Origin: Kiritimatiellia bacterium
GTDB lineage: Bacteria > Verrucomicrobiota > Kiritimatiellia > SLAD01
Direction: 5' to 3'
Assembly (NCBI GenBank): GCA_007134735.1
Contig: SLKG01000037.1
Span: 1-64,000 of the forward strand
Length of the DNA stretch: 64,000 nt
The notes beneath the pieces are model-generated. The model had not been told where the DNA came from. It saw only the letters and a list, made by a program, of their open reading frames with translations, and ran no database searches. Positions 1 through 8,875 of this stretch are shown here, in pieces; the first letter of the stretch is position 1; every line of letters begins with the position of its first letter. A program made the translations under genes and the position numbers.

Positions 1-105
1 CCGATGGAAATACGCCGGCGCCGCCCACCCCGCCACCCGCCCGCCCATTCGACTTCACGCGGACGTTCCGGTAGGGTATGATTTCGACGAGAGGAACGGA
101 TCATC

Positions 106-513
106 ATGACGAAAGGCGCCCGAAAAGCCGACGATCCCGAAGTGCGGGTCGAACTGAATTTCCTGGAGGGACTGAATAACCGCTGTCCCGACGATGCCCG
201 GATCCTGAAAGCCCTTGGCGATCTGTACACGGGCGTCGGGGAGCACCAGAAAGGGCTTGAAGTGGACGAGCGACTGGTCCGTCTGTGTCCCGACGAATCC
301 GGGGTCTGGTACAATCTCGGATGCAGTTACGCGTTGCTTGGGAGGAAAGACGACGCGTTCCGGGCGCTGTTCAAGGCGGTGGAACTCGGTTATGTCGATC
401 ATGACTGGATGTTGCGGGACAAGGACCTGGAATCCATCCGCCGGGACACGCGATTCCGGCAATTGTTGAAGCGCGTCATTTCGGGAGACACTGCTTCGCA
501 GGGTTCCAACTGA
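106..513 (+). CDS. TPR-repeat-like protein
   Basis: 135 aa ORF with TPR-like spacing (ALGDLYTGVGEHQKGLEVDERLVRLCPDESGVWYNLGCSYALLGRKDDAFRALFKAVELG); directly upstream of rpiB. Confidence 0.75.
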   Translation: MTKGARKADDPEVRVELNFLEGLNNRCPDDARILKALGDLYTGVGEHQKGLEVDERLVRLCPDESGVWYNLGCSYALLGRKDDAFRALFKAVELGYVDHDWMLRDKDLESIRRDTRFRQLLKRVISGDTASQGSN

Positions 514-526
514 AGAAGGAAGTGGA

Positions 527-964
527 ATGAAAATTGCGCTGGGCACCGATCACGCCGGATACGAATACAAGGAACGGATCAAACAGCATCTGATCGAGCG
601 CGGGCACGAGGTGGTCGATTTCGGAACCGATTCCGCTGAATCCGCGGATTATCCCGTGTTTGTGCGCCCGGCCGCCGAGGCGGTGGCGAAGGGCGAATGC
701 GACCGGGGCATTGTGCTGGGCGGATCCGGTAACGGCGAAGCCATCACGGCCAACCGGGTCAACGGCATCCGCTGTGCGTTATGCTGGAACCTCGAAACAG
801 CCCGGCTGGCGCGTCAACACAACGACGCCAACATGATCTCCATCGGCGCGCGCACGATCGACCTCGACCTGGCCCTGCAGATCGTGGACACATGGCTGAC
901 CACCGGATTCGAGGGCGGCCGCCACGCCCGCCGCATCCGGATGATTGATGAACCCGGCTCATAG
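527..964 (+). CDS. rpiB: Ribose-5-phosphate isomerase B (RpiB/LacAB family)
   Basis: MKIALGTDHAGYEYKERI..., GGSGNGEAITANRVNGIRCALCW and HNDANMISIGAR are characteristic RpiB motifs. Confidence 0.93.
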   Translation: MKIALGTDHAGYEYKERIKQHLIERGHEVVDFGTDSAESADYPVFVRPAAEAVAKGECDRGIVLGGSGNGEAITANRVNGIRCALCWNLETARLARQHNDANMISIGARTIDLDLALQIVDTWLTTGFEGGRHARRIRMIDEPGS

Positions 965-1149
965 CCGTGTTCGAAAAGGGTATCGCCCTCTGCTTCCCTT
1001 GGTTTTATCGCGCTGATTATAACGGACGGCGCAGGCGTACTCCTGTCGGAGAATCCTTTATCTTGCCCGGCATATGAATAATTAACTTTCATTGTCGTCA
1101 AAATAGAGACGCAATCGAGAGAGGCAGAGATAATTATAAGGAGCAACCC

Positions 1150-1902
1150 GTGAAAAATATCCATCACGCAATCCTTGCTGGAATCATTCTGGCATCGTCT
1201 TCATTCATGGCGCAAACCGCGTCAGCCGATGCCGGCGAATCGCTCAGGCCGAGTCATCCGCCCCCCGTTGTCGTCGGCGATATGTTTCAGTTCGTGGAGG
1301 GCGCCTGGGCCGAGTATGAGGTTTTGGACAAGGCGGATAACACAACCCACACACTGCGCATGTCCATCCTGGGGCAGGAGCAGGTACGGCGCACGATATT
1401 TTCCCGTCGGCGTGCGTACCGCTGGCTCGAACTGGATGTGCGTGTGCCTGATGAACCCCGGGTGGTGATCAACTATTTAGCGCGTGAAACTTCTGAGGGC
1501 CCGGGCGAACCGCATGAGATGATCCTTCAGATTGAAGACTTCGAGGATCCGATTCGATTGGGTCGGAGGTGGCTGCGGGGCGGCGATGAAGAGGTTGTGG
1601 ATGCCGATTATGAGTGGATCCGCCAGGAAGCGGATGAAGAGATCATCACGCATGGGGATCGTTCGTTCACCGCCTGGCGCGTGCAAGCGGAGGCGGAGGA
1701 TGGGACGACCGTGGAGGCCGTTGTCAGCGAGGAGCTTCCCCCTTTTGGGCTGTACTTCGTGGAAACAGCCGAGCAGCGTATGACCCTGCGCGACTGGGGT
1801 ATGGGGGCTCAGAGCACGATTACCGGAGAGCCGATTGGATTGTCCCGTTGGATCGCGCGTCAAGTACGGGGCCACGGTCAAAAAGACTTGCATGAAAAGT
1901 GA
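1150..1902 (+). CDS. Hypothetical secreted protein
   Basis: GTG start after taaggag SD; N-terminal signal peptide (HHAILAGIILASSSFMAQTASA). Confidence 0.7.
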   Translation: MKNIHHAILAGIILASSSFMAQTASADAGESLRPSHPPPVVVGDMFQFVEGAWAEYEVLDKADNTTHTLRMSILGQEQVRRTIFSRRRAYRWLELDVRVPDEPRVVINYLARETSEGPGEPHEMILQIEDFEDPIRLGRRWLRGGDEEVVDADYEWIRQEADEEIITHGDRSFTAWRVQAEAEDGTTVEAVVSEELPPFGLYFVETAEQRMTLRDWGMGAQSTITGEPIGLSRWIARQVRGHGQKDLHEK

Positions 1903-2410
1903 TGAAGAACAGGCCCATTTGAAATATGGTCCGCAAGCCCGTGGCTTCCGCTTCGCTCAACGTGATGCCCAGTTTCCGGGCGGTTTCCTCCCCTCCGTTC
2001 TTTTTGGAGAGACGAAGGGAATAGGTCCCGTTTTCGGCATTCCGCTGGAATCCGATCAACGTATTACTGTTCCCCGCGGCATGATACAGGCCGCCCCGTT
2101 TACCTCCCGCTTCCATCGCCCGGCCGTCCAGTACGGTCAGGAATTCACAGACGTCCGTGAAGTCCAGTTTGACGGTGATTTTCGAGCCCCAGTCAAATGT
2201 GGCGGGCTGGCGCCCCTCGGGTGTGCGTCCGGCCACGCTCTTCTGCCGCGCCATTTCCAGAAAGAAGCAGTTGTAGCGATCTCCCGGCGCCCGGTTCATG
2301 CGTAATTCAACACGAACGGCACAACCCGTTCCCTTCGCGTTGGGATGGTAATAACAGATGTTTTCGTTTCTCTTGTACGAATCCGTTTTGTTTGCCGATT
2401 TCTCGTTCAT
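1820..2410 (-). CDS. Hypothetical protein downstream of ssb, possible nucleic-acid-binding fold
   Basis: ORF trimmed to MNEKSANKTDSYKRNENICYYHPNAKGTGCAVRVEL...; longer ORF-track version reads through REP-like sequence. Same strand as ssb. Fold suggestion is only inference. Confidence 0.6.
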   Translation of the reverse strand: MNEKSANKTDSYKRNENICYYHPNAKGTGCAVRVELRMNRAPGDRYNCFFLEMARQKSVAGRTPEGRQPATFDWGSKITVKLDFTDVCEFLTVLDGRAMEAGGKRGGLYHAAGNSNTLIGFQRNAENGTYSLRLSKKNGGEETARKLGITLSEAEATGLRTIFQMGLFFITFHASLFDRGPVLDARSNGTIQSALR

Positions 2411-2449
2411 GGTGTTGTTTCCTTTGTGCTCTATGCTGTCTCCATTCAT

Positions 2450-2652
2450 TCTCCGGCGGGTCCGTCCGGCTTCGCTCGGAAGCTGCCCCGTGACCGGGCG
2501 GCCCCGCCTTACCAATTTTAAATCCACCGCGGGCAGGTAGGGCGGTCGCGCTGCGACCGCCGAGCCGGGCTGATTCGGCCTGTCACAACCCATTCTCCGG
2601 CGGGTCCAGCGGCCCCGCCCTACCTGTCCCAGATCCACCGCGAGCAGGCAGG
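2450..2652. repeat. REP-like repeat cluster (family 3: ggcgggtccRgcggccccgcc / ggtagggcggtcgcgc-gcgaccgcc)
   Basis: ggtagggcggtcgcgctgcgaccgcc at 2536-2561 recurs 25/26 at 51652-51677; internal hairpin ggcggtcgcg/cgaccgcc. Confidence 0.75.
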
Positions 2653-2732
2653 CGCCGGGCGGGTCCCGGATGCGCACCGGGACCGCCCCGACGTCCTCGA
2701 CGCCACGCCAACCGTCGAGGGCCGGACCCGGA

Positions 2733-3140
2733 TCAGAACGGGTCGTCATCCCCGTCGACTCCGGTTACCGCCGCGACGGCCTCGCCGTTCCGGTCAGCCG
2801 TTTTCCCGTTCTGCCGGCCGAGGAACTGTACCCGCCGGGCCCGGATGCGAAGTTTGCTTCGATTCTCGCCCTGCTCATTTTTCCACTGGTCCAACTGAAG
2901 ACAGCCTTCGACCATGACCGGTGCGCCTTTCTTCAGATATTGGGCGCAGGTCTCCGCCTGGCGCCCCCAGACCACAATGTCGGCATAACAGGTGCGCTCG
3001 ACCTGTTCCCCGTCCTTGTTCCGGTAAGAATCGTCCACGGCCAGACCCAAATCGGATACAGCCGTTCCAGACGGCGTCTGCCGTACTTCCGGATCCCTCG
3101 TCAGGTTCCCCATCAGGAACACATGGTTCATGGAGCTCAT
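2733..3140 (-). CDS. ssb: Single-stranded DNA-binding protein
   Basis: MSSMNHVFLMGNLTRDPEVRQTPSGTAVSDLGLAVDDSY... OB-fold motifs and acidic C-terminal tip DGDDDPF. Confidence 0.95.
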   Translation of the reverse strand: MSSMNHVFLMGNLTRDPEVRQTPSGTAVSDLGLAVDDSYRNKDGEQVERTCYADIVVWGRQAETCAQYLKKGAPVMVEGCLQLDQWKNEQGENRSKLRIRARRVQFLGRQNGKTADRNGEAVAAVTGVDGDDDPF

Positions 3141-3442
3141 GATTATTCCTCCTGTGTTTTTGGTTGTGGTTTCGCGATCGGACATCCGCCCGATATCATG
3201 GCTTCCACACCTATAAAGAAACGGGGCCGGGCGAATTCCGGGGAAAAGTGAAAATAAATTCGGGGAGTGGGGAGGGGGAAGGAGATTAGGATTACGATTA
3301 AGATTATGATTAGGATTGAAAATCCGCCACGCGACACCCGCCACCCGCCACGCGACACGGTATGGGGGGGCGGGATTCAGCGCAATTTGCCCTTCCTTTT
3401 TGGGTACCTGTCCCTATGATTCGATCGAAAAGGAGGGTGTGC

Positions 3443-4315
3443 ATGGGGATCGATTCTGGTACGAGCGGTGAGGCGGCGTGGCGTGAATGGAAGGCGCAAT
3501 GCGCTCTTGACCTGTGTTCGGAACGCACGGCGGCGCATCTGTGCCGGTTTGGACAGAATCGTTTCCGGCGCTATGTGGAGCGTTGCCTGCCCCAAAGCGG
3601 ACCGGTGCGCGTATCCGGCGATCTTCTCTCCCCGCGCAATGCCTGGCATCGATTTGAAATCCATTTGTGCGTGCATGAGACGCGCGCGGGCAAACGCTAC
3701 AAGGATTGGTTGTTTCAGCGGGCAAACAACATGGGAGCCCATTGGGAGCGGATTGTCGAGGCGGGCGCTTCCGTGCTCATGCGTGATGTGGTGCGCGAAT
3801 ATCTGCGTCATGAACATGCCATCCCATGGATGCGATCGCTTCAGGAACCCGTGGCCGTGGCCAACGGGGCGGTGCTCACCGCGGAGGATTTGCTTCCGGG
3901 AACATTGGATCCGTCCGGCGAAGTCGAGCAGAAGGAAATCCAGGAGGCCGCCGATCGCATGGCGGAAGAAGTACTGGCCGGTCTTGTCCCGCGGGAACGA
4001 GTCGCCCTGGCCGCCCGGGCGTCGGGGATGCCTTTGTCTCATGCCGGTGTTCTGAAAGCCGCCGGGTGCGGGAAGACGGTTCTCTATACAGCGTACCAGA
4101 ATATTTTCAGGAAAATTGCCGTTCGCGTGCGGGAAGAAGCGGAAATCGCCGGGGCCGCCGAACAAACCGTTTTTGCCCTGCATGTTTATGAACAAATAAA
4201 AAAAATGGTTCATTCGGAAATATCTCCGGAATTTCGCATGCGGCATTTCTCTATGGATATGGAAGACGTTTCGGTCCGCCGGGGGAAGGCGGGATACGGA
4301 AGTGTGACATCATGA
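3443..4315 (+). CDS. Uncharacterised protein, possible sigma-factor-like/HTH regulator
   Basis: ATG after aggaggg SD; C-terminal ERVALAARASGMPLSHAGVLKAAGCGKTVLYTAYQNIFRKIA looks like a sigma region-4/HTH module (inference). Confidence 0.55.
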   Translation: MGIDSGTSGEAAWREWKAQCALDLCSERTAAHLCRFGQNRFRRYVERCLPQSGPVRVSGDLLSPRNAWHRFEIHLCVHETRAGKRYKDWLFQRANNMGAHWERIVEAGASVLMRDVVREYLRHEHAIPWMRSLQEPVAVANGAVLTAEDLLPGTLDPSGEVEQKEIQEAADRMAEEVLAGLVPRERVALAARASGMPLSHAGVLKAAGCGKTVLYTAYQNIFRKIAVRVREEAEIAGAAEQTVFALHVYEQIKKMVHSEISPEFRMRHFSMDMEDVSVRRGKAGYGSVTS

Positions 4316-5259
4316 CCCGATGGCCATTTATAAAAGTGACGCCGAGTACGCCGGATCAGCGGGAGCGATTGGCCCGTTGGCTGGACGAATGGGCTCTGGA
4401 CCGCCGGCTGCGCGAGAGCGATGGCGGCGTGGATGATTTCCCTGAGCCCGTTTCTTTCCAGGAAGGCAAGGCCGGGGAGGAGGTCCGGCCGGGCGATATC
4501 CGTTTGTTGTATCCGGGGCAGGAAATCCATGACGGTCCCGCGTATGTCGCGGTAACGGAAGCGGCGGGGGACCTGTATCTGATCATTCCTTTCGGCCGTT
4601 TCGAGGAGCCGGCCACGCCGGAGGAATGGCGCACGGAACGGGACGCTTTCCCCCTTCGCGTTTTGTGCCTGTGGAATGCGCGCGCGTTATCCGCCGATGC
4701 ACTGACCCGAAGTTGGCGGGTGGATTGTCTGACGGCCAGGGAGAAAGAGGATGTGCGGATTTTGAATGAGTGGATGGAGTCGGAACGAGCGTTGCCGTCC
4801 GGTCTGGCGCATGCGGTCGGCCCCCCTCTGGTTCATCCTCTCGACCCGCGGCACGATTACCTGGAAGAGGAAACCGGAAGATTGGATCGCGCGTTGGGAA
4901 AGGATTGGTGGGCGGAGCGTGACGGGTATCCCGCATTGAACGAACCAGACGAATCCGCCCTGTTGCTGGCCGCCGATAAACGGGAAACATACGGCGGGGA
5001 AGCCGCCCGGTACCGGGTGCTTCAAACAGCCCTGCGTCTGCAGGTATTCCGGCCGGAAGGCGATCATTGCCGGGTTCGCATATCCGACCGCGCAGGAGAA
5101 ACGGTTACCGACCTGGACGGCGGCATGTTGTACGGGACGGGGGGGACCGTCTCGGATGTCATCCGCAAGGGTTTAACCCGCGTCCCGGTTTCTTTTCTTG
5201 AATCCACCTTCTGGGTTGTCGATCCGCGCGGACGCCGTTACCGTGTGAAGAGAGCATAG
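4312..5259 (+). CDS. Hypothetical protein, translationally coupled to upstream gene
   Basis: ATGA 4-nt overlap with preceding stop; 315 aa ORF; no family recognised. Confidence 0.65.
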   Translation: MTRWPFIKVTPSTPDQRERLARWLDEWALDRRLRESDGGVDDFPEPVSFQEGKAGEEVRPGDIRLLYPGQEIHDGPAYVAVTEAAGDLYLIIPFGRFEEPATPEEWRTERDAFPLRVLCLWNARALSADALTRSWRVDCLTAREKEDVRILNEWMESERALPSGLAHAVGPPLVHPLDPRHDYLEEETGRLDRALGKDWWAERDGYPALNEPDESALLLAADKRETYGGEAARYRVLQTALRLQVFRPEGDHCRVRISDRAGETVTDLDGGMLYGTGGTVSDVIRKGLTRVPVSFLESTFWVVDPRGRRYRVKRA

Positions 5260-5264
5260 GAAAC

Positions 5265-7454
5265 GTGTGCGTGGATATGAAACAGAACACCCAATCTCCG
5301 GAGAAATCCGGTTGCCTGCGCAAAATGGTCCTGTATGCGGTGTTGTTCCTGTTGCTTGCGCTGGCATTGAACAACATTCCCGGCTGGTACACGTTTGATA
5401 CCCTGCGCGAAACCTATGATCGTGACAGCCCGGAAGGCGTTGCGCTGGAAGGGCTTGCATCCGGCCGGTTTCGAGCGGAACTGTTCTTTGAGGAAGCGGC
5501 GGTTCAGCAAATCAGCCGCAGTACCCGTTTCAGCATTCCGGCGGGTTCCACGCTGTACCTGGGCGCACATGTCGAAACGCGCACGGATGAACAGGAAAAC
5601 AAGGTCTCTGTGGTGTTCCGCGATGTGCGGGTCGTATCCGACAAACCAATCACCTATAAATATCGCAATCTGCCCCTCGGGGTTTTCAGAATCCTGGAAT
5701 CCGTACCGGACGATCCGAAACACCGAATCCGCGCACGCGGATGGTATCGCATTCCGGGCGCCTTGTTTCACCTTCGGGATTACGGCCGGGCCCGCGGTCC
5801 GAGGCGCGTGTGGCAGATGCCCACGCGGGCCGAGCTCGTCGCCTCAGCGGAACTGAAGCCTGAACACACGTTTGTATTCGAGGACGCGATTGAATTCAGC
5901 ACTTCGGCACGAGCCGGCGCCATCCATATCGAAGATGCGGTATTCGAGAATGACGAATGGCGGGACGGCCAATTAGCCGTTACGCTACATTTGGGAGACG
6001 TATTGCGGTCCGGAAAGGTCGTGTTATCCGGCGTTCAGGACGGCGAGGCGGCGCTGCATGCCGGCCTTGGGCATCGGGGCGGTACGGGTCCGGAACTGAC
6101 CGCGCACGGCCGCATTTCGCTGTCCGCGGCCACCCTGGACTATGACGATCAAACCGCCACGGCACAGTTGTCCCAGGTGCGCGCCCGTCCTCAAGCCACT
6201 CTTATTCTGGCCGAAGAACGCCGGATTCTCCGGGAAGGCGCGATGGTAGAGCTGTCGGGCCGGGTGGGAGACCTGGTGATTGATAACGATCGGGACCGGA
6301 TTTCCATCCCGCTGTTGGATTTACAACAGCCGTTGTTTTCGGTGCGCCTGGACGATGACCATCCGGTGGCCTACCTGCACATGCCGGAACCGTTGAATGT
6401 GCGGGATTTGAATTGGACACGTACACGCGCGCGCGAAACACTTCGTATAGAGAATGCCGGGATACAGCTGGAACCGCTCGTCTATCGCCTGTGCCCGGAA
6501 GAGGGGGGGGCGGGTTCCGATCTGCGGGGCTCGTTGTGGGCGGGATCGGCGCGAATTACCCGGAGGGACGATCAATGGATCGGGGTGGACCAGGCTCCGG
6601 AATTGGAGCTTGCCGCGGAAGCGGTACGCTTTCATGACGGGGAAATCCTGATTCATCACGGCTCGGTCGACGGCCGGGCCGGTCTGTTGGCGACGCAACA
6701 GCGGGATTTCAGCGCCCGTCTTAAAGAGGCCGAAGTAAGCGCCCGGATCAACCGGGAAGAGCCGGATATGTTCACGTACCAGGGCGAAGCCCGCGCGGAT
6801 GGAGGCGGGGATATCCGTATCGAGGGCCGAACGGATGTCCCGGACCTGACCATTACGGTTGTTGCGAAACCGATGGCGTTTGAGGGCGATCCGGATCATA
6901 CGCGCGTCACGTTGCCGGAACTCACATTTTCGGTATCCGGAGACGATCTATTGGCTTTGCTCCGTGAGGCCTTGGATCAGAATCGCGAACGTATCCGTGA
7001 GGAAACCAGAAGGCGAGGCCGCTTTATACTGGATCTACATGATGTCGAATCGATTGAAGTGGGTGATAATGAAGCCGAGGTGTTCATCCGGGGACGGGTG
7101 CGGATGATGGGCCCGCGGATATGGGGTGAGCGCATTCGGATGACACGGAGTTTTACGGTCGGTTTTATTGCGGAATTTGACCTGCCGACGGCGGGACTGC
7201 TGCATGAAGCAGAACTCGGTGTCCGGGTGGAATCCGTCCGCCATCTGGCTTTCAGGGCGTTACCGGATCCTGTTAACCGAATGCTTCCGTACCTGGTTGA
7301 TTATTTGCATGACGGTCCCATCATCCATGAGCGCCGTTCCTTGGATCAATTCATCAGGGATGTTCCCGAGGGCATTCATGTCCATCACATCCGGTTGCAT
7401 GGAGAGGGCCGTCAACCGGCGGTGGAAGTATCCGGGGAATTCGAAATCAGGTAG
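5265..7454 (+). CDS. Large membrane-anchored, probably extracytoplasmic protein (AsmA/DUF748-like character)
   Basis: Starts 5 nt after previous gene; one N-terminal TM (KMVLYAVLFLLLALALNNIPGW) followed by a long beta-rich region. Confidence 0.65.
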   Translation: MCVDMKQNTQSPEKSGCLRKMVLYAVLFLLLALALNNIPGWYTFDTLRETYDRDSPEGVALEGLASGRFRAELFFEEAAVQQISRSTRFSIPAGSTLYLGAHVETRTDEQENKVSVVFRDVRVVSDKPITYKYRNLPLGVFRILESVPDDPKHRIRARGWYRIPGALFHLRDYGRARGPRRVWQMPTRAELVASAELKPEHTFVFEDAIEFSTSARAGAIHIEDAVFENDEWRDGQLAVTLHLGDVLRSGKVVLSGVQDGEAALHAGLGHRGGTGPELTAHGRISLSAATLDYDDQTATAQLSQVRARPQATLILAEERRILREGAMVELSGRVGDLVIDNDRDRISIPLLDLQQPLFSVRLDDDHPVAYLHMPEPLNVRDLNWTRTRARETLRIENAGIQLEPLVYRLCPEEGGAGSDLRGSLWAGSARITRRDDQWIGVDQAPELELAAEAVRFHDGEILIHHGSVDGRAGLLATQQRDFSARLKEAEVSARINREEPDMFTYQGEARADGGGDIRIEGRTDVPDLTITVVAKPMAFEGDPDHTRVTLPELTFSVSGDDLLALLREALDQNRERIREETRRRGRFILDLHDVESIEVGDNEAEVFIRGRVRMMGPRIWGERIRMTRSFTVGFIAEFDLPTAGLLHEAELGVRVESVRHLAFRALPDPVNRMLPYLVDYLHDGPIIHERRSLDQFIRDVPEGIHVHHIRLHGEGRQPAVEVSGEFEIR

Positions 7455-7508
7455 ACGCCTCGTTGTGCGCCGCGGGAACCGAGCGCGGACCGGGTGATGG
7501 TGCCGCTC

Positions 7509-7551
7509 AAAAAAAAAGAGCGAGTATGGGGCTGTTGCCCCATACCCGCTC
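7509..7551 (-). terminator. Rho-independent terminator of the RRM gene
   Basis: Stem 7518-7532/7537-7551 (gagcgagtatggggc-tgtt-gccccatacccgctc, 14/15 paired) with nine A at 7509-7517, i.e. a T-tract on the minus strand. Confidence 0.9.
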
Positions 7552-7565
7552 CAGTATTTCGCGTA

Positions 7566-7856
7566 TTAGCGACGAAAACCGCCGCCGCGACCGCCGCGCG
7601 GACGATCTTCGCGGGGACGTGCTTCGTTGACGGTCAAGGGACGGCCGTCAACCGATTTCCCATTGAATTCAGCAATCGCCTTGTTAGCTTCTTCCTGGGT
7701 GGACATTTCCACAAACCCGAAACCGCGGGACTTGTTCGTGCCCTTATCCATGATAAGCGTGCAACTGGTTACCTGCCCGACCTCTTCGAACATGCGAAGA
7801 AGATCACCTTCGGTGGTTTCGAACGACAGGTTTCCGACATATAACTTCGTGGCCAT
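7566..7856 (-). CDS. RRM-domain RNA-binding protein with Gly/Arg-rich tail
   Basis: MATKLYVGNLSFETTEGDLLRMFEEVGQV... RNP2 LYVGNL, RNP1 KSRGFGFVEM, tail PRGGRGGGFRR. Confidence 0.95.
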   Translation of the reverse strand: MATKLYVGNLSFETTEGDLLRMFEEVGQVTSCTLIMDKGTNKSRGFGFVEMSTQEEANKAIAEFNGKSVDGRPLTVNEARPREDRPRGGRGGGFRR

Positions 7857-8000
7857 ATAACTACTCTTTCCTTCTGCTGCGGGGGAGGTCTGGTGACCGT
7901 TCCCGACTCGTTCGGGTTTCAGATCATCACCAGCACCGACTACTGCGGGCGACTGACAATCTACCATCTCACGTAAGACCTTCTCTCAACTAGCGGATGC

Positions 8001-8028
8001 ACCATACCATTCGCGGTTGGAAGATCAA
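8001..8028 (-). promoter_or_regulatory. Candidate promoter for the RRM gene
   Basis: Minus strand TTGATC-N16-TATGGT; would leave a ~130 nt 5' UTR. Confidence 0.25.
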
Positions 8029-8225
8029 CCGCAAATTAACAATATTTCCGACTGCTCCTTGACGGCATAAAGGCGGCGAGTCTAGACTTTTACGCTTCTT
8101 TTAGGCTTTAGGCGGGTTGGGGCCGGGCCCATGGCCGGGAGAGGGATGGGGCATGACCGGGTTATCGGGATTCCGGAATATCATCCGGGAGCTGAACATC
8201 TTATAGACCACGCGAAGGGAGGGAA

Positions 8226-8816
8226 ATGATCGAACGTACACAGGATTGGGATATACGTGCGCGCGGAGAAAGCTGCGGTGATTGCGGACGACCCTTCGCG
8301 GACCGGGAAACATTATATTCGCGGCTGACCTTCGGCTCCGACGGATATCAGCGCGACGACTACTGCGAGCCGTGTTGGAGCCGGCAGAAGGAAGAACCTG
8401 CCTTAAGCGTCTGGCAAAGCGTATTTCGCGTGCCGCCGCCTCCGCCCGAGGAGCCCTTGAAGAAGGAGACGGTCGAATCCCTGCTGCGCAAACTCATGGA
8501 GGAGGGGGCGCCCGGCGCACTCAATACCATCTATATCCTGGCCGTGATGCTCGAACGCCGCCGGCTGCTCACAGAGAAGGATGTTCAGACCCGTGACGAC
8601 GGCATGAAAGTGCGCGTGTACGAACACCGCAAGACGGGGGAAACCTTTCTGATCCCCGATCCGGAACTGAAGCTTTCGGAATTGGAACAGGTCCAGGAGG
8701 AAGTGGTGATCATGCTCGGTGGCGAACCGAGGAACAAGGCGGCAGAAAACGAAGAAGTGTCCGAAAACGAAGACAAGGAAGAGTACGAGGACGAAGAGGA
8801 AGACGAGGACGTATGA
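8226..8816 (+). CDS. Zinc-ribbon-like protein with acidic C-terminal tail
   Basis: aagggaggg SD; CGDCGRPF ... YCEPCW double CxxC; tail EENEDKEEYEDEEEDEDV. Confidence 0.75.
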   Translation: MIERTQDWDIRARGESCGDCGRPFADRETLYSRLTFGSDGYQRDDYCEPCWSRQKEEPALSVWQSVFRVPPPPPEEPLKKETVESLLRKLMEEGAPGALNTIYILAVMLERRRLLTEKDVQTRDDGMKVRVYEHRKTGETFLIPDPELKLSELEQVQEEVVIMLGGEPRNKAAENEEVSENEDKEEYEDEEEDEDV

Positions 8817-8875
8817 CGACCGATGGGTTCATCCCGCCCCACGGGGGTTCGTCCCATCCGTCCCGGGAACCACCC

